64,000 bases of DNA, taken from assembly GCF_901933205.1 (NCBI RefSeq), contig NC_044573.1, positions 85,208,546 through 85,272,545 on the forward strand, in the 5' to 3' direction. This DNA is from Camarhynchus parvulus (lineage: Eukaryota > Chordata > Aves > Passeriformes > Thraupidae). Of the stretch, positions 28,101-40,700 are shown piece after piece; within the stretch, counting starts at the first letter, position 1, and each line of letters opens with the position of its first letter. The notes under the pieces were generated by a model. That model had not been told where the DNA came from and did no database searches. It saw nothing but the letters and a program-made list of their open reading frames with translations. The position numbers and the translations under genes are program-made.

Positions 28101-31100
28101 TCTCACATCTCTGCTTGTGATTTCTAAAATAATCTGAATCCTATTCCACATCAGCATCAGCAATGAATTTCCATGAAAGAAATAATCCCTTCTGAGCCTG
28201 TACAGAATACAATCAACCTTCAGTATATTTGTTGGCTGGAGCTACAATTTGAAATTGGTTAACATTCTGCTGACACTGCACATAAAGAAACAGAGCTGAG
28301 CTCCCTAAATACTATTTATCCTAGTCTCTTAACTGAAATGCAATAAAAAGTGGGTTTGATACTGAAATAAGGTAGCAATGAATATATAGTAAGAAAATAG
28401 ATCTCTTGACATTATATTTTTTAGTTAGTTTTGTTAGCAGTGTTACACTTTAAACGAAATATGAAGTGTAAGCCAGTGATGAGACATTTGTTTGTACAAA
28501 ATTTTCTCTCTTATGAATTGCAAAGTTCCTTGCCCACAGACTATTCTGTTGGGAAGGTGCCAATCAAATTCTGCTCAACAATACCCTAGCAACAAAAAGC
28601 AAAGTTACATTCTATTATATTCCCTGTAGCACGGTTAGAAGTTATGAGACTCCATGGTCAACCCTTTGTTGAGGGGATAATCCTTTCTCTTGAATTAACA
28701 GTGCTTTCCATACGAAAAAACTCTGGGAGTAAGATTCTTATTGTCTATGAAGAGAGAGGTCCAAAAAATCACCTAAGCATGTTAACTGGGAGAAACATGG
28801 GCTATATAAAATAATATAGAAGAGATTCCATATTATTACTTTTTAAAAGGAGCATCCTTGCACTACTCTGAGTGATGAAGCAGTTCCCAGAATAAAACTC
28901 TAGAAATAGCCCTTTGCTGATCCACATCCTGTATGGATGTGGCACATTGCCAGCTGGTGCATAATAATTTACAGAGCACCTTGTGAGCAGGAACAGCTCA
29001 GATTCTCAAATGGTTTTAGCACAGACAGACTAGCAATCCATAACAATGCCAGTAGAAGCTCTTACCCTCCATAAAGAATATGCATGCATACTGCATTCAC
29101 ATCATAACAATAGATTACAAAACTCCTCAAGTCATCCCTCAGCCCCTTCAATGTATAAAAAGGATGTTCCAGTTCTGTCCCATCTCTTAAACTGCTTAAA
29201 TCTCATGGTTACTGACACAGAGCAAAGATGCTTTGCCATCTTGTTTTCTAGATGCACCAACAGCACTCTAATCCTACCCACCAATGAGGTTAAATGCTCC
29301 TCCACCGGTGGCAAAATATTCTCTGTGTTAATGGACTTTGGCTTCCCCAGCCTGAAACAGCCTCACACACATTGCTGGTGAATTGTCATGACACTGACGT
29401 GTACACACCACTGCTGCTCATGAAACAGCTGACAAAAACATTCAGAGAATTTATTTCATTAGTCACTGTATATGCATCCAGATACACCTTCATTAAAATT
29501 ACTAATTTATGTTGCAGATATTTTCTGATGTCAATGAACTTCCTGCAGAACTATTTTTGTTAGGCATTGGTTAGTAGTTTTTTTTGCTCTGTTGGTCACT
29601 GTAGACATGCCATCCCACAGTGGGTCTTACCTAACAGATTTTTTTTTCCCTCCCCCTGCTCCTTCAGAGTTTTCCTGGCATTCATCATCCCCTTCAAAGT
29701 TTGTTGATCAAGATTTCACAGTATTATAGAAAACATTAGGTTTATGTCACACTGCTGAATTTACATGGAATGTGAAAGGTGTAAATCACAGACTCCTGAG
29801 AAACTTATCTTTTGCTATTATACTCAATCTGAACCTCATGATAATAAAATGCAGGTTAATCTAGATATAGTAGAAACATAGACACATCTGGATCTGCTGG
29901 GGGATTTTGTTTTTTTTTTTTTTTTTGGACTCATATGTTTTCTTTACCATTTTGCCAATAACATCAGTTTTAAAACAAATGTGAACAGCACTTTTTGTTC
30001 AAAATTGGTTATTTAACGCTATAGAATTATTTCAGATGAATTGCAAAGCCTCTTTTAAAAACTTAATATCCATAAAAATAAAGTAGTTTATTAGCTGGAG
30101 AGACCAGACCAACACATTTAGGATGTCATGAGGTGTCTCTGGAACTTAGAGGAGACTGGGCAGTAAAGCTTTAGAATACAGTGCCCTCTTACAGCTCTTG
30201 TCAAGGTTTGAAAGCCTCAGAAGAAACTTAGGTTTGCTACATCTTCTGATCTCAAACTAAGATACTTGTGAGTACGACCTCTAGCATGTTTCAATCCTGT
30301 TGTGAAATTTGGCCCATACTCCTATTTACAGGCAATGGGAGAGGTGCTACACAGATGACATCCTTACCTCCCCACTGATTTAATTCATCAAAAATTTTAC
30401 CAGCACTAGGTAGGAAATTTCTATTAGGATGTGGATTTTTACGATGGAAGAAGAATTGGAAATGTACAGAATTAACAATAGACTGAATATAAAGAGGTAA
30501 TATTATCTACTCCTAACTACACCACTTCTTACACTCAGACCTTTGCGCCCCATATTTGCTAGTAAACTAAACAAGGCTAGTAGAGCTGAACACCAGCTTT
30601 GGTATATCATCAATATTGTTAAATTGAGACCCGATTCCAAAAACAACTTTGGAATACGCTGGGCAGTATTCATAAGAGCTGTGATGTAAGTAACTACTTG
30701 AGCTTTTGGAGATAAGGAAGAATTTAATCACCAGCATGCAAGTCACACGCACAGCAGTCAAGCTCTGAGACAGAAAATTTTCCCTGGCATGGTCTATAAA
30801 TTAGTTAAGATGTAGACTTCGTGGTCTCACAGCACTCTACAGAGGGAGGATCACATGAATAAAGAAAAATATTGCAGTAGGTTGCAGAGTAATGTAGCTA
30901 TACATTTTCAGCTAGAAATAAATATTTTAGACTTCTAAATTTACTTTACAATCTATTTTAGGTGAAATTTTGCTTTCTCATATACTCAGCATAAAACAAT
31001 ATAGCAAAAGAAGTTTGGAAAATCTTGCCTTTTTTTTTTTAATTCACAGAACAAAGGTTACTCTCAATGATGATTTTGCCAGGGTACTGAGAAACAAAGG

Positions 31101-33609
31101 GTCTGAAAAAAAATTTGGTTTCCTGAAATATTTGGTTAAGTGTCCTTTCGTACTCTACTACCTCATTTGCTCTTGCCCCTGCCATAAGTACTGCCAGGCT
31201 CCTTCTGATAGTCCTTGGATGCTTTCTCCTGCAGTAGAACCAGCTGCTGTGCTTCCCAGCTGTTTGTCTACACATAAGAAAAGCAGGTAACATTTGCTGA
31301 GCCTGGCTGGGGAATAAGGGTTTGTCAGCTGTCCAGTAAGAACAAAATCTCATGGAGCAGCTGTCTGCTGCCTCTCAGACTGAATCTCTTTCATTAGCAG
31401 GGAACTGAAGGCAAGAATATTATTATTTTTGAGGGGTTCCTTGTTTTTACATAGTAGAAATGAGCTTGACTGACTTTTTTTGAAAGTCAGTCCTTTTTCC
31501 TTCAGAGAGGTAAACTGGAAAAGAATGCACATAGAAAATGCAGTGAGTGACAGAAACTGATTCTCTTGAGAATCTGAATCGAAGCAAACAACATCCCAAA
31601 CCACCCCATCCAGATGACAAAAAAAAAGGCCTGTGAATTAGCACTGAAATTCTTTTTCAATAGAAGTTGGATCATGCCTCAAGTATTTACTGTTAAATAA
31701 AACACTTTTAAACAAAATTTTATGATGCAATGTACAATTGCAAAATTTTATGTAACAGTAAATAAAGTCCATGTAACTTCTACATAATAAACATAAAGGA
31801 TGCCTTAAATTATACTTCACAATTATCAATAAATAAAGCACTACTTCTGAATAGACAACTAATAAGAATAAAAAAAATTTATATTTATGTTCTGGATGAA
31901 CAAAAATTCATTTAAATATTTTAATATTCATTTTCCAAAGCCACTTTCTATTGGCCACGGTGTAAAGTATAAACATAACTATAATATGCTAAAAATACAT
32001 GCCTTGAACATACGTGTCTTTGCAAAGTTTTTCACAATGTTAAAAAGTAGTAACAAATTTTGCTGTTAATTGGCATCTTTATCCTGCATAGAATAAGTAC
32101 TAAAGTTAAAGAGAACACAATCTTATCTGTTTTGAAGGAAATTATCTTCTGGTGAAGTCATCTGACATTGAGGGCACTTACTGATTTGGAAGATCAACTC
32201 CCAAATTACTCAGGATGTGCAGTCTCACAGAACAATTCCCAGATGACATTACTGTGGACTGTAAGTGGTGGAATTCAACAGGATTTCAAGATATGACACC
32301 AGGCCCACTATTTTACTTGCCATGACAAATCTGTCCTCCATCCATCAGTTAATGGGAACAATTTCTACTGCTGAATATCTTGTTTTCTACAACAAAGCAA
32401 TTAGGAATTACCAGAACATCTGTATTTTATAGCATGCTATCTGATGCAAACACCAGCACAACTTGGTACTTGGCCCTATCTGCAGCTACCCCTAATTGAG
32501 ATAATTGCTCAGCAAATCAAAGTAGCCTAGTGAAGCAAATAATTAAGTGTCAAAACCTGCTGTGCTAAATATTTTTTTTTTCACTCTCAATAGGTAACTC
32601 AACCTAAGTCTTCTTCTCCTACATGAAAGAGGAAAATGAATTTTTTTTTTATGTCTCCATATTATCCAGAAACATTTATTTTCTTTACAAACCTTTTGAA
32701 ACATGAAATTGTTTCTAAGTACAAAGTTTATATCTTTAGAGCAGAACACTTTGCTCCAAAAAGGGTCAACCTGAGTGAACATTTGAAAGTTAATCAGTGC
32801 ACAGTCTTTCCACTTAAACACCAAATGGTGTAGGAAGACTTCAGACTCTATAATAAATTTTCCAAAATAAAAAGAAAGTATACATTTCAGTTGAACATGA
32901 GGACATTATTTTTAAATATAAATCTTTTTAAGCAATTGTGCAATACTTAGGATTTTTGAAAATCAGGTTTGCAGATCTTCATGTTGATAAGTGAAAAGCT
33001 GAAATCTCAAAGTGATTTTCGTTTTTGATATATAGGCTTTTGGGACAGAAAAGAAATGTCACAAGAAGTGATTCACCTCCTCCTAAAATAGTTTGCAAAG
33101 AGAACTGAGATGAAAGCTCTTCAGAGATGTCTGTTTCTTTCCTTTAAAAGAGAGACACCAAATTCCCCAGATTAGATTTCTATTACTTTTAGAGATAAGA
33201 CTCAGTTTAAGATTAAGAAACTAAGATGAAGACACCTGCAGATGCAGACTAAGTGCTCTTTATAGTCAACAGAGATCTAATCTACATTGAGCAGAATGAA
33301 TAAGCTTACCACAAAATTAACACCTAGGACACAGTTCAAGTTACTTAAATGCAGGGAATTACTTTCATAAAAGCCAGAGTCAACAATGAGTTCAGTCCCA
33401 GTTGCTGAGGACAATTTCCCCTTAGGTCTTGAAAACTCCCAAAGACAAAGATTCTGAAACTTGCTTTTTTCAGGATTATTTTCATCATAACTCTTATTTT
33501 ATTCATCTGGAACTTCCTTTGTTTCCCATTATGACCATTTGCTTTCCCTCCCATGGTTTCCCTCAATAAAGATCCCAGCTCTATTTTACTGGAAACATCC
33601 CTATGTGGG
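25132..33609. other. AT-rich intron, nothing recognised
   Basis: About 8.5 kb with no recognisable exon, RNA gene or transposon. Short T or A homopolymer runs only, for example near 29908-29926. The overlapping open frames at 29046-29563 lack domain-like features. Confidence 0.5.
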
Positions 33610-34140
33610 ATTAAGGGGATGCTGCCAGGTCCCCTTGAAGCCATCTCTTCTGAAAGGCGGAGGAAGCCCAGTTGCCTCAGCCTCTCCTTACAGGGTAAGT
33701 GGAGCAGATTGGCAGCTCTACACCAAACTCATTCCAGTCTGTTAATGCCTTCCTTGTGCTCAGAGAGCAAAAATTGGATGCAGTATTCTTGTAGGAAAGT
33801 GAATAAACACTAAGTAAAGGGAGCAAAAATGGGAAATTTCTTCCTTAACCAGCTGACTATCCTCCTTTTGACAGGCCCATCAGGCCATTAGCCTTCATCA
33901 TCACTGTGCACACTGCTGGCTCATGTTCTGCTGATGGCCTACCACGACACCAGCTCTCCTTCAGCAAAGCTGCCACCTGACCAGCCACTCCCCACACTAA
34001 ACTGGGGAAGGGATTTAATCTATCACATGTGGGAAATTCAATATTTGTCCTTGTCGACATTTCTGGCTGTTTGTCCAATATCAAAGCCACCTAAATAGCA
34101 ACTTAAGCAAACTGAATGCCCTCCAGGTTGGTGTCATTAC
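33610..34140 (-). mobile_element. CR1 LINE fragment, minus strand
   Basis: On the plus strand this is antisense CR1: CCATCTCTTCTGAAAGGCGG, TTGCCTCAGCCTCTCCTTAC, CTTCCTTGTGCTCAGAGAGC, then CAGGCCATTAGCCTTC, CACACTGCTGGCTCATGTTC, and TTGGTGTCATTA at its 5' end. It is an old copy from the distal part of the second open frame. A likely non-CR1 insertion or strongly diverged part lies at about 33795-33865. With the next element it forms a divergent (5' to 5') pair. Confidence 0.72.
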
Positions 34141-34414
34141 TCCTTTTGTATATGTTAAAACAAGAGTGATGAAATACTGGCTGTCATTTCCCCTGAAGCC
34201 CCATGCCCCCACCTGGTGATGAATTCATGGCCACATTGCTGTGTCACCTTTCCCAGCTGGGAGCATTACGCTCAATGCTGAAATAACCATATCCAACCTA
34301 TTTTACTTCCTATGGAAAATTCCTGTAGAAGTAAAATACTCATATACAATATTCTAACACAACCTGGCATTGTAATTTTTGCATTTTGAATAGAAAGGTG
34401 AAACGGTGAAACTG
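34141..34414. other. Spacer between two divergent CR1 copies
   Basis: About 270 bp with no recognised element. It separates the 5' ends of the minus- and plus-strand CR1 copies. Confidence 0.5.
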
Positions 34415-35050
34415 CTGGCCTCTGACCATGAGCCAGCAGTGTGCCCAGGTAAACAATCAGGCCAATTTTATTTTTGCCTGTATCAGGAATAGTGGGCCAG
34501 CAGGACTAAAGGAGCAGTTCTCCCCTGTAGTCAGCACTGGTAAGGCCACACCTCATGTGCTGTATCCAGGTCTGGGCCTCTCACTTCAAGAAGGACTTTG
34601 AGGTGCTGGAGTGACTCCAGAAAAGGGCAATGGAGCTGGTGAAGGGTGTGGAGCATATGTCCTCTGAGGAGCAGCTGAGGGAGCCAGGGTTGTTTCGGCT
34701 GGAGAAAAAAGAAAGCTCAGGTGACCCTATTGCTCTCTTCAACTATTTGAGAGGAGGTTGTAGCCAGGTGGGAGGTGAGTCTCTTCTCCCAGGGAACTAG
34801 AGACAGAGCAAGAGGACATGGTCTTTAGCTGCACCAGGGAAGGTTGGACACTAGAAAGAATTTCTTCACAAAAAAGCTGATCAGACACTAGAAGAGGTAC
34901 CAAGGGAGGTGATGGAACCACTACCCCTGAAACTGTTTAAGGAAAGAACTGATATGGCACTTAGTACCATGATCTAGTTGACAAGATGGCATTCAGTCAA
35001 AGATTGGACTCTGTTATCTCAAATGTCTTTTCCAACCTAATTGATTCTGT
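34415..35050 (+). mobile_element. CR1 LINE 3' part, plus strand
   Basis: The order fits the CR1 3' end: TGAGCCAGCAGTGTGCCCAG, then the TCAGCACTGGTAAGGCC segment, GTGAAGGGTGTGGAGCA, TTGAGAGGAGGTTGTAGCC, GGTCTTTAGCTGCACCAGG, and the 3' end TCTTTTCCAACCTAATTGATTCTG, including the expected terminal ATTCTR-type unit. A deletion removes part of the 3' untranslated region around 34890. The copy has no intact frame. It belongs to a different CR1 subfamily from the copy at 23.7 kb, judging by its 3' end. Confidence 0.88.
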
Positions 35051-36947
35051 CTGTCTGTGTTATTTCATGTAAATTTTCACACCAGTTTACACAAGGAGAA
35101 GCATCCTGCTGTGGCAAATATTCTCCAAATGATATAAATGTTTATAGACTTCATCCAGATGATCTGAGTTGTTTAATTAAAGAATCCTATGAAAGCAGTA
35201 GCAGAATAAGACTACAGAAATCACATCTACTAAATCATCAAACCTCTATTTTGATATTAATCTTCTCATTTATTAGCATTGCACAAGCAATCAGAGAAAA
35301 TACTATAAAGGCATTCCTACAAGATAACTAATATATGGTAACTTTTAAATCCTTGTGAGAAAAAAATTCAAAAACTTACACAAGTCTTCCAATAAGATTT
35401 TTTTTATATTTCTTTTGTTTTCTTGGACAGTTGGGGAACCATTTTTAATATACTATCTCCTTTTATGCTGCATTTAACAATATACCTTGTGTGGTATTTC
35501 AAATACGAGGATTAGCCAGACAGGAGTGAAAACATTACAATCCTAAGGATAAAAAAAGATTTTGCATTAGCAGGCACAATTTCTACCCACATTACCTACA
35601 TATACTTAAATGCATCTGCATGAAAGCTGCTTAAGAAAAAATCGCCAATTAAGAGTGTAAATTTCAAAAAAGCGAAATACAGTACTAACCATTATTCCCC
35701 AGAAGAATTTCTACTAGCATCAGTATGTGTTAAGATCTAGAAATACTGGTTTTAAAAACTTAATACTTAATTGATCAACTTTAAAATGACGTAATTTTTT
35801 TTAAGTTGTTGCCACATCTGAAGTAAAGTGAATAAAGCAAGATTAATGACTCAGGAAAACGTTATGCTGGTTGTGGCTGAGATAGTTTAATAGGTACTCA
35901 GAAGAAAATGAACTCTCTCTCTCAACCAACAAGTTTTCTCACTTTCCACCTTCCCATTGTCTGCTCATCACCCCATGGGGTTGAAAGATGATGAAAGTTC
36001 TTTTTTCTTGGAGTCATGTTTATGTGTGTTTGCAAATTTTGATTTCATGTTCTGTCTGAAAAACTGAAGCAAGAGGACTTCAAGTTACCTAATTTCCTAG
36101 AGTTCCTCCCAGAAAAGTTGTTATTTTTTCTCTATACCTATATATTCCAGAAACTATTTGTGATACAGTGAAGATAAAAGCATATTACTTTGACAACTGT
36201 ACTTCAAGATACCATGTCACATCAGCTACAGAAGTCTGGTGTACTTGTGCCTAGCTTTTGACAATTTGATGAAGCACTAAGTTCTTGAAAAAAACCTGCC
36301 TGAAATTTAAAGTAAGGTAGAAATCACCCCAAAATTAGGCATAGACCTTAAGAATTGAAAATTTTATTATATTTCTAATAAAAAACTGTATTGCAGTTAA
36401 GTGTCACCTATCTGGTATTATCTAAACTAACCTTTTCATTGCAGCATGTATGGCTAGAATAAAAGGGGGTTTTTTGGACCAACTTAAGTACAAATTACCA
36501 GATTTTATTCTCCCTTTCCAAATCCTTCAGAAAGGAAACAAGCTTTCTACATTATTCTAATAAATTGGAAGAGTTTTAGAAAATAATTAATTTTTAAAAC
36601 AACTAATGTAATTACCAAACTGTTGTTTACAACATCAGATTATTTTCTTTTTCTCATATACTAAATACATGTAACTGCAGGAAGTCCTTAGTGAAACTTT
36701 TACTCTGTGTCATGCTATGCTTTAGATGCTATTATGAACACCTTTATTATAATTCTCAAAAATAACTTACATATTATAAAAAAGACAATCTTTAGGCATT
36801 AATTTCATATCTGATTGTGTAAATACCTAGACCTTATCTTTGTCACACGATACACAACTGGTTTCTTAAGTTTTGCATACATGTACTACAAATATAATAT
36901 GGCTAAAATAGGATAGTAGTGTGGTAATTAAAGCTCTGAATAAGAAT
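35051..36947. other. AT-rich intron, nothing recognised
   Basis: About 1.9 kb without a recognised feature. Confidence 0.5.
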
Positions 36948-37018
36948 GATAATCTGATGTGTTGACCCTGGCTGCCTCTGCCCCCTAAAACCTGGCCATG
37001 CAAACCCAATACAGATAA
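36948..37018 (-). mobile_element. 61-bp internally deleted solo LTR with 5-bp target site duplication
   Basis: On the minus strand the segment 37013-36953 begins TGTATTGGGTTTGCATGGCC, the start of a common avian ERV LTR family as I recall it, and ends with the other end of that LTR, around GCCAGGGTCAACACATCAGA. The roughly 0.9 kb that normally lie between are missing. Directly outside, GATAA (36948-36952) and GATAA (37014-37018) form a perfect 5-bp target site duplication, the size expected for an ERVL-like insertion. Both ends plus the duplication show that the boundaries are real. The same family is present at 62060-63575. Confidence 0.75.
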
Positions 37019-40000
37019 ACTGGAAATAAAAATTAAAAAATAATGGCTTTCATCAGGCACTGTCAAACTGAACAAAGTAATATCAAGAGCTTGAAGCTAT
37101 GGAAAACATATTCTACTTCAAAAGAAACTGAAGTTTCAGGATATTTGGACAGCGACAGAAACAAGGTAACTTGAAGATTCTTCCTGTTTCTGTTCTTGAA
37201 CATGAAATTTCTTAAAATTATGAATCCCTGCAATAATTAGAATTCATCAGTGGCACAAAATAAACAATGAATTGTGTAAAAAATTCTGATTATTTAACTA
37301 GACACAACTTCATCAGTTTAAAATAATGTATTTCAGCTTCTGTTTCCTAGTACAGCTCCATACACATACAGTTTTTATAACAGCAGCAGCTCTTCAATGA
37401 CTGTCCAAGAATGAAGGTAAACAAATTTCAACTGTCGCACTACTATAAAAGGAACTTCATGACTATACTTAAGATAACAGTGAATGATGCTTATTCTTTC
37501 TGCCTGGAGCAGATGTCTAAAAGTTAATTCGAATTTCTTTTCATACATTTTTTTTTTACATCCATAAAGACTATCAACTCTTACTCTTGCTGAGATTTGA
37601 GAATTATTTCCTTTCAAAGTTTCAGTTAAGTCATTTTGCTCTCTCGATATTTCTGCTGCTGTCCTATGGAAATTCTTTGCCTACATATTTCTGGAATTGT
37701 GTTGCCTAGAGTGAAATACGAGCCCATAGCAGGAAGATACAGAACAGTATTTCAAAATTATTTAACTTATTCTTCCTCTAACTGTAGCATTGATTCTTCC
37801 CCCCAGTAGAATGATGCTCACTCACAATCCATTACAAGCTTTTAAAGTGCTTCCTAGGGTAATGCTTTCTAGCTGGTCTCTCCTGAAATGTGTAGTACAT
37901 ATGCAAAGGTTCTGATTATATAAAAGTAAAAAAGTTTATCTCTGCTTTTCTGACTGCCAACCTATTTGTTCAGAGAGTTTATTTTCCTTCAGATAATTTC
38001 CCTTGTTTATGCTTATACCATTATATCCCGGTCTTGCAGCTACTTTAATGCAATTTGCAATGAAATGGTACCTGTTTCTTCCTCAGGCTGCTTCCAAAAG
38101 TGTTGAATAGTTCTCAGTCCAGAGCAGAGATATTTTTGGATCTCACTCAGCCCATCACTTCATTTGGTGGCAAAACACTTTGGTAATTTAAAAACTGTAG
38201 TCTGTCTGTCACTCACCTAACAGTATTTTTATATAGCTCTGGTGCTCAGTATCTACAACAACTCATCCAACAGACTGCAATCTACTTGTTCTGAAAAAGT
38301 AGAACAGAGATATGACACATCACAAAATGGAACACTGCATGAAAATTAGGCATGATCTTTGCATTTCAAGGATGATCTTCCACTGGAAGAAGCATTCTGC
38401 TATTCCCTGGTGGTTTGATGCTGCTGTGCAAGCTCCTGCAGAAAGAAGGGAGGATCACCATCTGCTTCATTAGTTTCTGGCTTGCTCAGTTTTAAGAGGG
38501 AACCTAGGAGAAGTCCACTTACCTGTCAGAATTAGAACTGAACACCAACAGTTACACAAGAGCCTCTTTGTACCATTCAAATAATAAAGGCTTTCCATAA
38601 TTTGTTCTCAATTTTAACTTCAGGGAAAGAAATTGTACCACTATGTGAAGTATTTTGATTGGGTCCTCACAGCAGATTAGATTACTCTAACTTCAGTCTG
38701 CGTAGCCTCTCAGAAAAAGTGGAGTTGCCATCAATGCCATATTAAGATTCACAAAGAGGTATAGCAGCCAACCTACCTAATCACAAGTTAGAATTTAACT
38801 CCTGCCATTCAAAACAGACTTAAAAAAAAATGGCTTGGATGAGTATATGAAAAAATAGCTTGGATGAGAGATACATGAAGATCTAAAGAACAATAAGTGA
38901 AGAAACAGATTTTGATCAAAATTCAGTCTTTTTGCAACAAGAACATAGCTCAAAATATCAGAATTAATTTCTTTATTAATGTCACAGTGCGTGTGTTTTT
39001 ATAACTGTGTCCTGGCTTTCTACTTTTTGAGTGCAAAAGAAGCAACAGAAGGCAGGCATAAATTTCCATCTATTTTGGTGTTATTTCCTACGTTCCCTAA
39101 ATATAGGGAGTAATATATTATTCACTCTAACATGTTTCAGTATAAATGCAAGTATCAAACAGGTATCATAGTATAGTGTGTCAGATGTTATAACAACCAA
39201 ATTTAATTATATTATACAGTACTTTAAAAGATTTTCAGTTTTATGTTTCAGCTAGAGGTTTGAACACCGAACTAGTGATCATAAAACTCTGCTGAGTTAC
39301 GCATTTTTAATAATTTAGGTCCATGTTTATAATCTGAAGGGTATCATTTATCCATTTAAACACTCATTTTAACTAATGACCCATGCAATTGCTTACAGCA
39401 AGCATCTTTACCTCCCGGTTTGTCTTTTCAATATCTCTGACAACAGAAGTAACCAGGAGAAGGAATGTGAATGTTAAGATTAAAGTAATTTCTTTACTAT
39501 AGGTAGACACTACATATTAGATGTGGTTCAAGCCTAAAGATATCTAAAACTAACTATAGTAGGCTTATAAAACAATAAAGCTTTATAGAATTTTGTACAA
39601 AATTGAAATAAAACTTCATTTTAATCAGTTTATGTAAGATTTCTAGGTATACATAAATGTGTCCTTACAAGTAACTATTACTTATTAGGCACCCTGAAAG
39701 AAAAATGTTTGAATGAGCTCTAATTATAAACACTGATTTTTTCTTAGATATTAAGACATTCAGATAAAGTCAGCTGAGGTCATCAGGAGCAAATAAGTCA
39801 AAACTAAAAAATGTTCTAGGAAATGGAGGCTTTATGTATGACCATTAGCAAAAACAAAACAGAAGGGCTGAAGGAGGTGATCATGTGGGCTGGGGAGAAG
39901 CCTGTAATCATTTAGGAGCAATGTCCACTAGATTCTTCCAGCCAACATTCAGAACATTATGGTGTGCCATTCAGTAGCAAAAAAAAAAAAAAAAAAAAGG

Positions 40001-40605
40001 CTTCTACATGTCTCAATTCCTTACAGGTCTAAGATTCAATTGAATATCCCCGTATACAACATACAAGTAAGGTTCTTATTCTGCTGTGATACTTTTTAAT
40101 AAAGTATTTCAAAATCCCTGTAAGAGTCAAACTAATTGCACTTTTATAGCTAGAAAGAAGCTGATGACAGAGTGAAGGGACCAATCCAGAATTTAGCCAC
40201 TGATTGGCCACTCACCTATTGATTCACAGCTACTCTCTGAAGAAACAAAACACCAGAATTAAAATTTTACAGTAGAACCTTTTCAGAAACTAAGTCTAAG
40301 GAGAAAAGTTGAGGTGGAGTTCTTAAACTGAAAGTAGTAAGACCGGACTACATTGGGACTACCTTGATGTGATGCTATAGCTTCAGATGTTCATTTCTAG
40401 TAGAAATGCTCTGCATATACACACATCTTTTGAAGTCTGTGCAAGGATATGGAGATAGCAAAGAGTGACTGCCTGTTAATATAACAGAAGTTGTTTCAGG
40501 TAAGTCACACGTCAGTCTAACTCAACCATAGTAAGTAATCTCATAATCCCTACCAATATTCTATAAATTACATCAATATATCATGCAGCTACTGCTTTTC
40601 AGGGG

Positions 40606-40700
40606 AAAACAAACAAACAAACAAACAGAAAAATCCTACCAAAAAAAAAAACCAAACAAAAAACCACCCAAACAACCCACCAAAAAAACCACACAAAACA
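40606..40700. repeat. (AAAC)n and A/C-rich tract
   Basis: Starts as five AAAC units and continues as irregular A and C runs on the plus strand. Confidence 0.9.

Noticed and set aside
29046..29563. Overlapping 111- and 89-codon plus-strand frames
   Set aside because: No recognisable domain and ordinary intron composition.
39979..39998. A20 run as a possible poly(A) tail of a processed pseudogene
   Set aside because: No gene-like sequence precedes it on the plus strand and no target duplication was seen.
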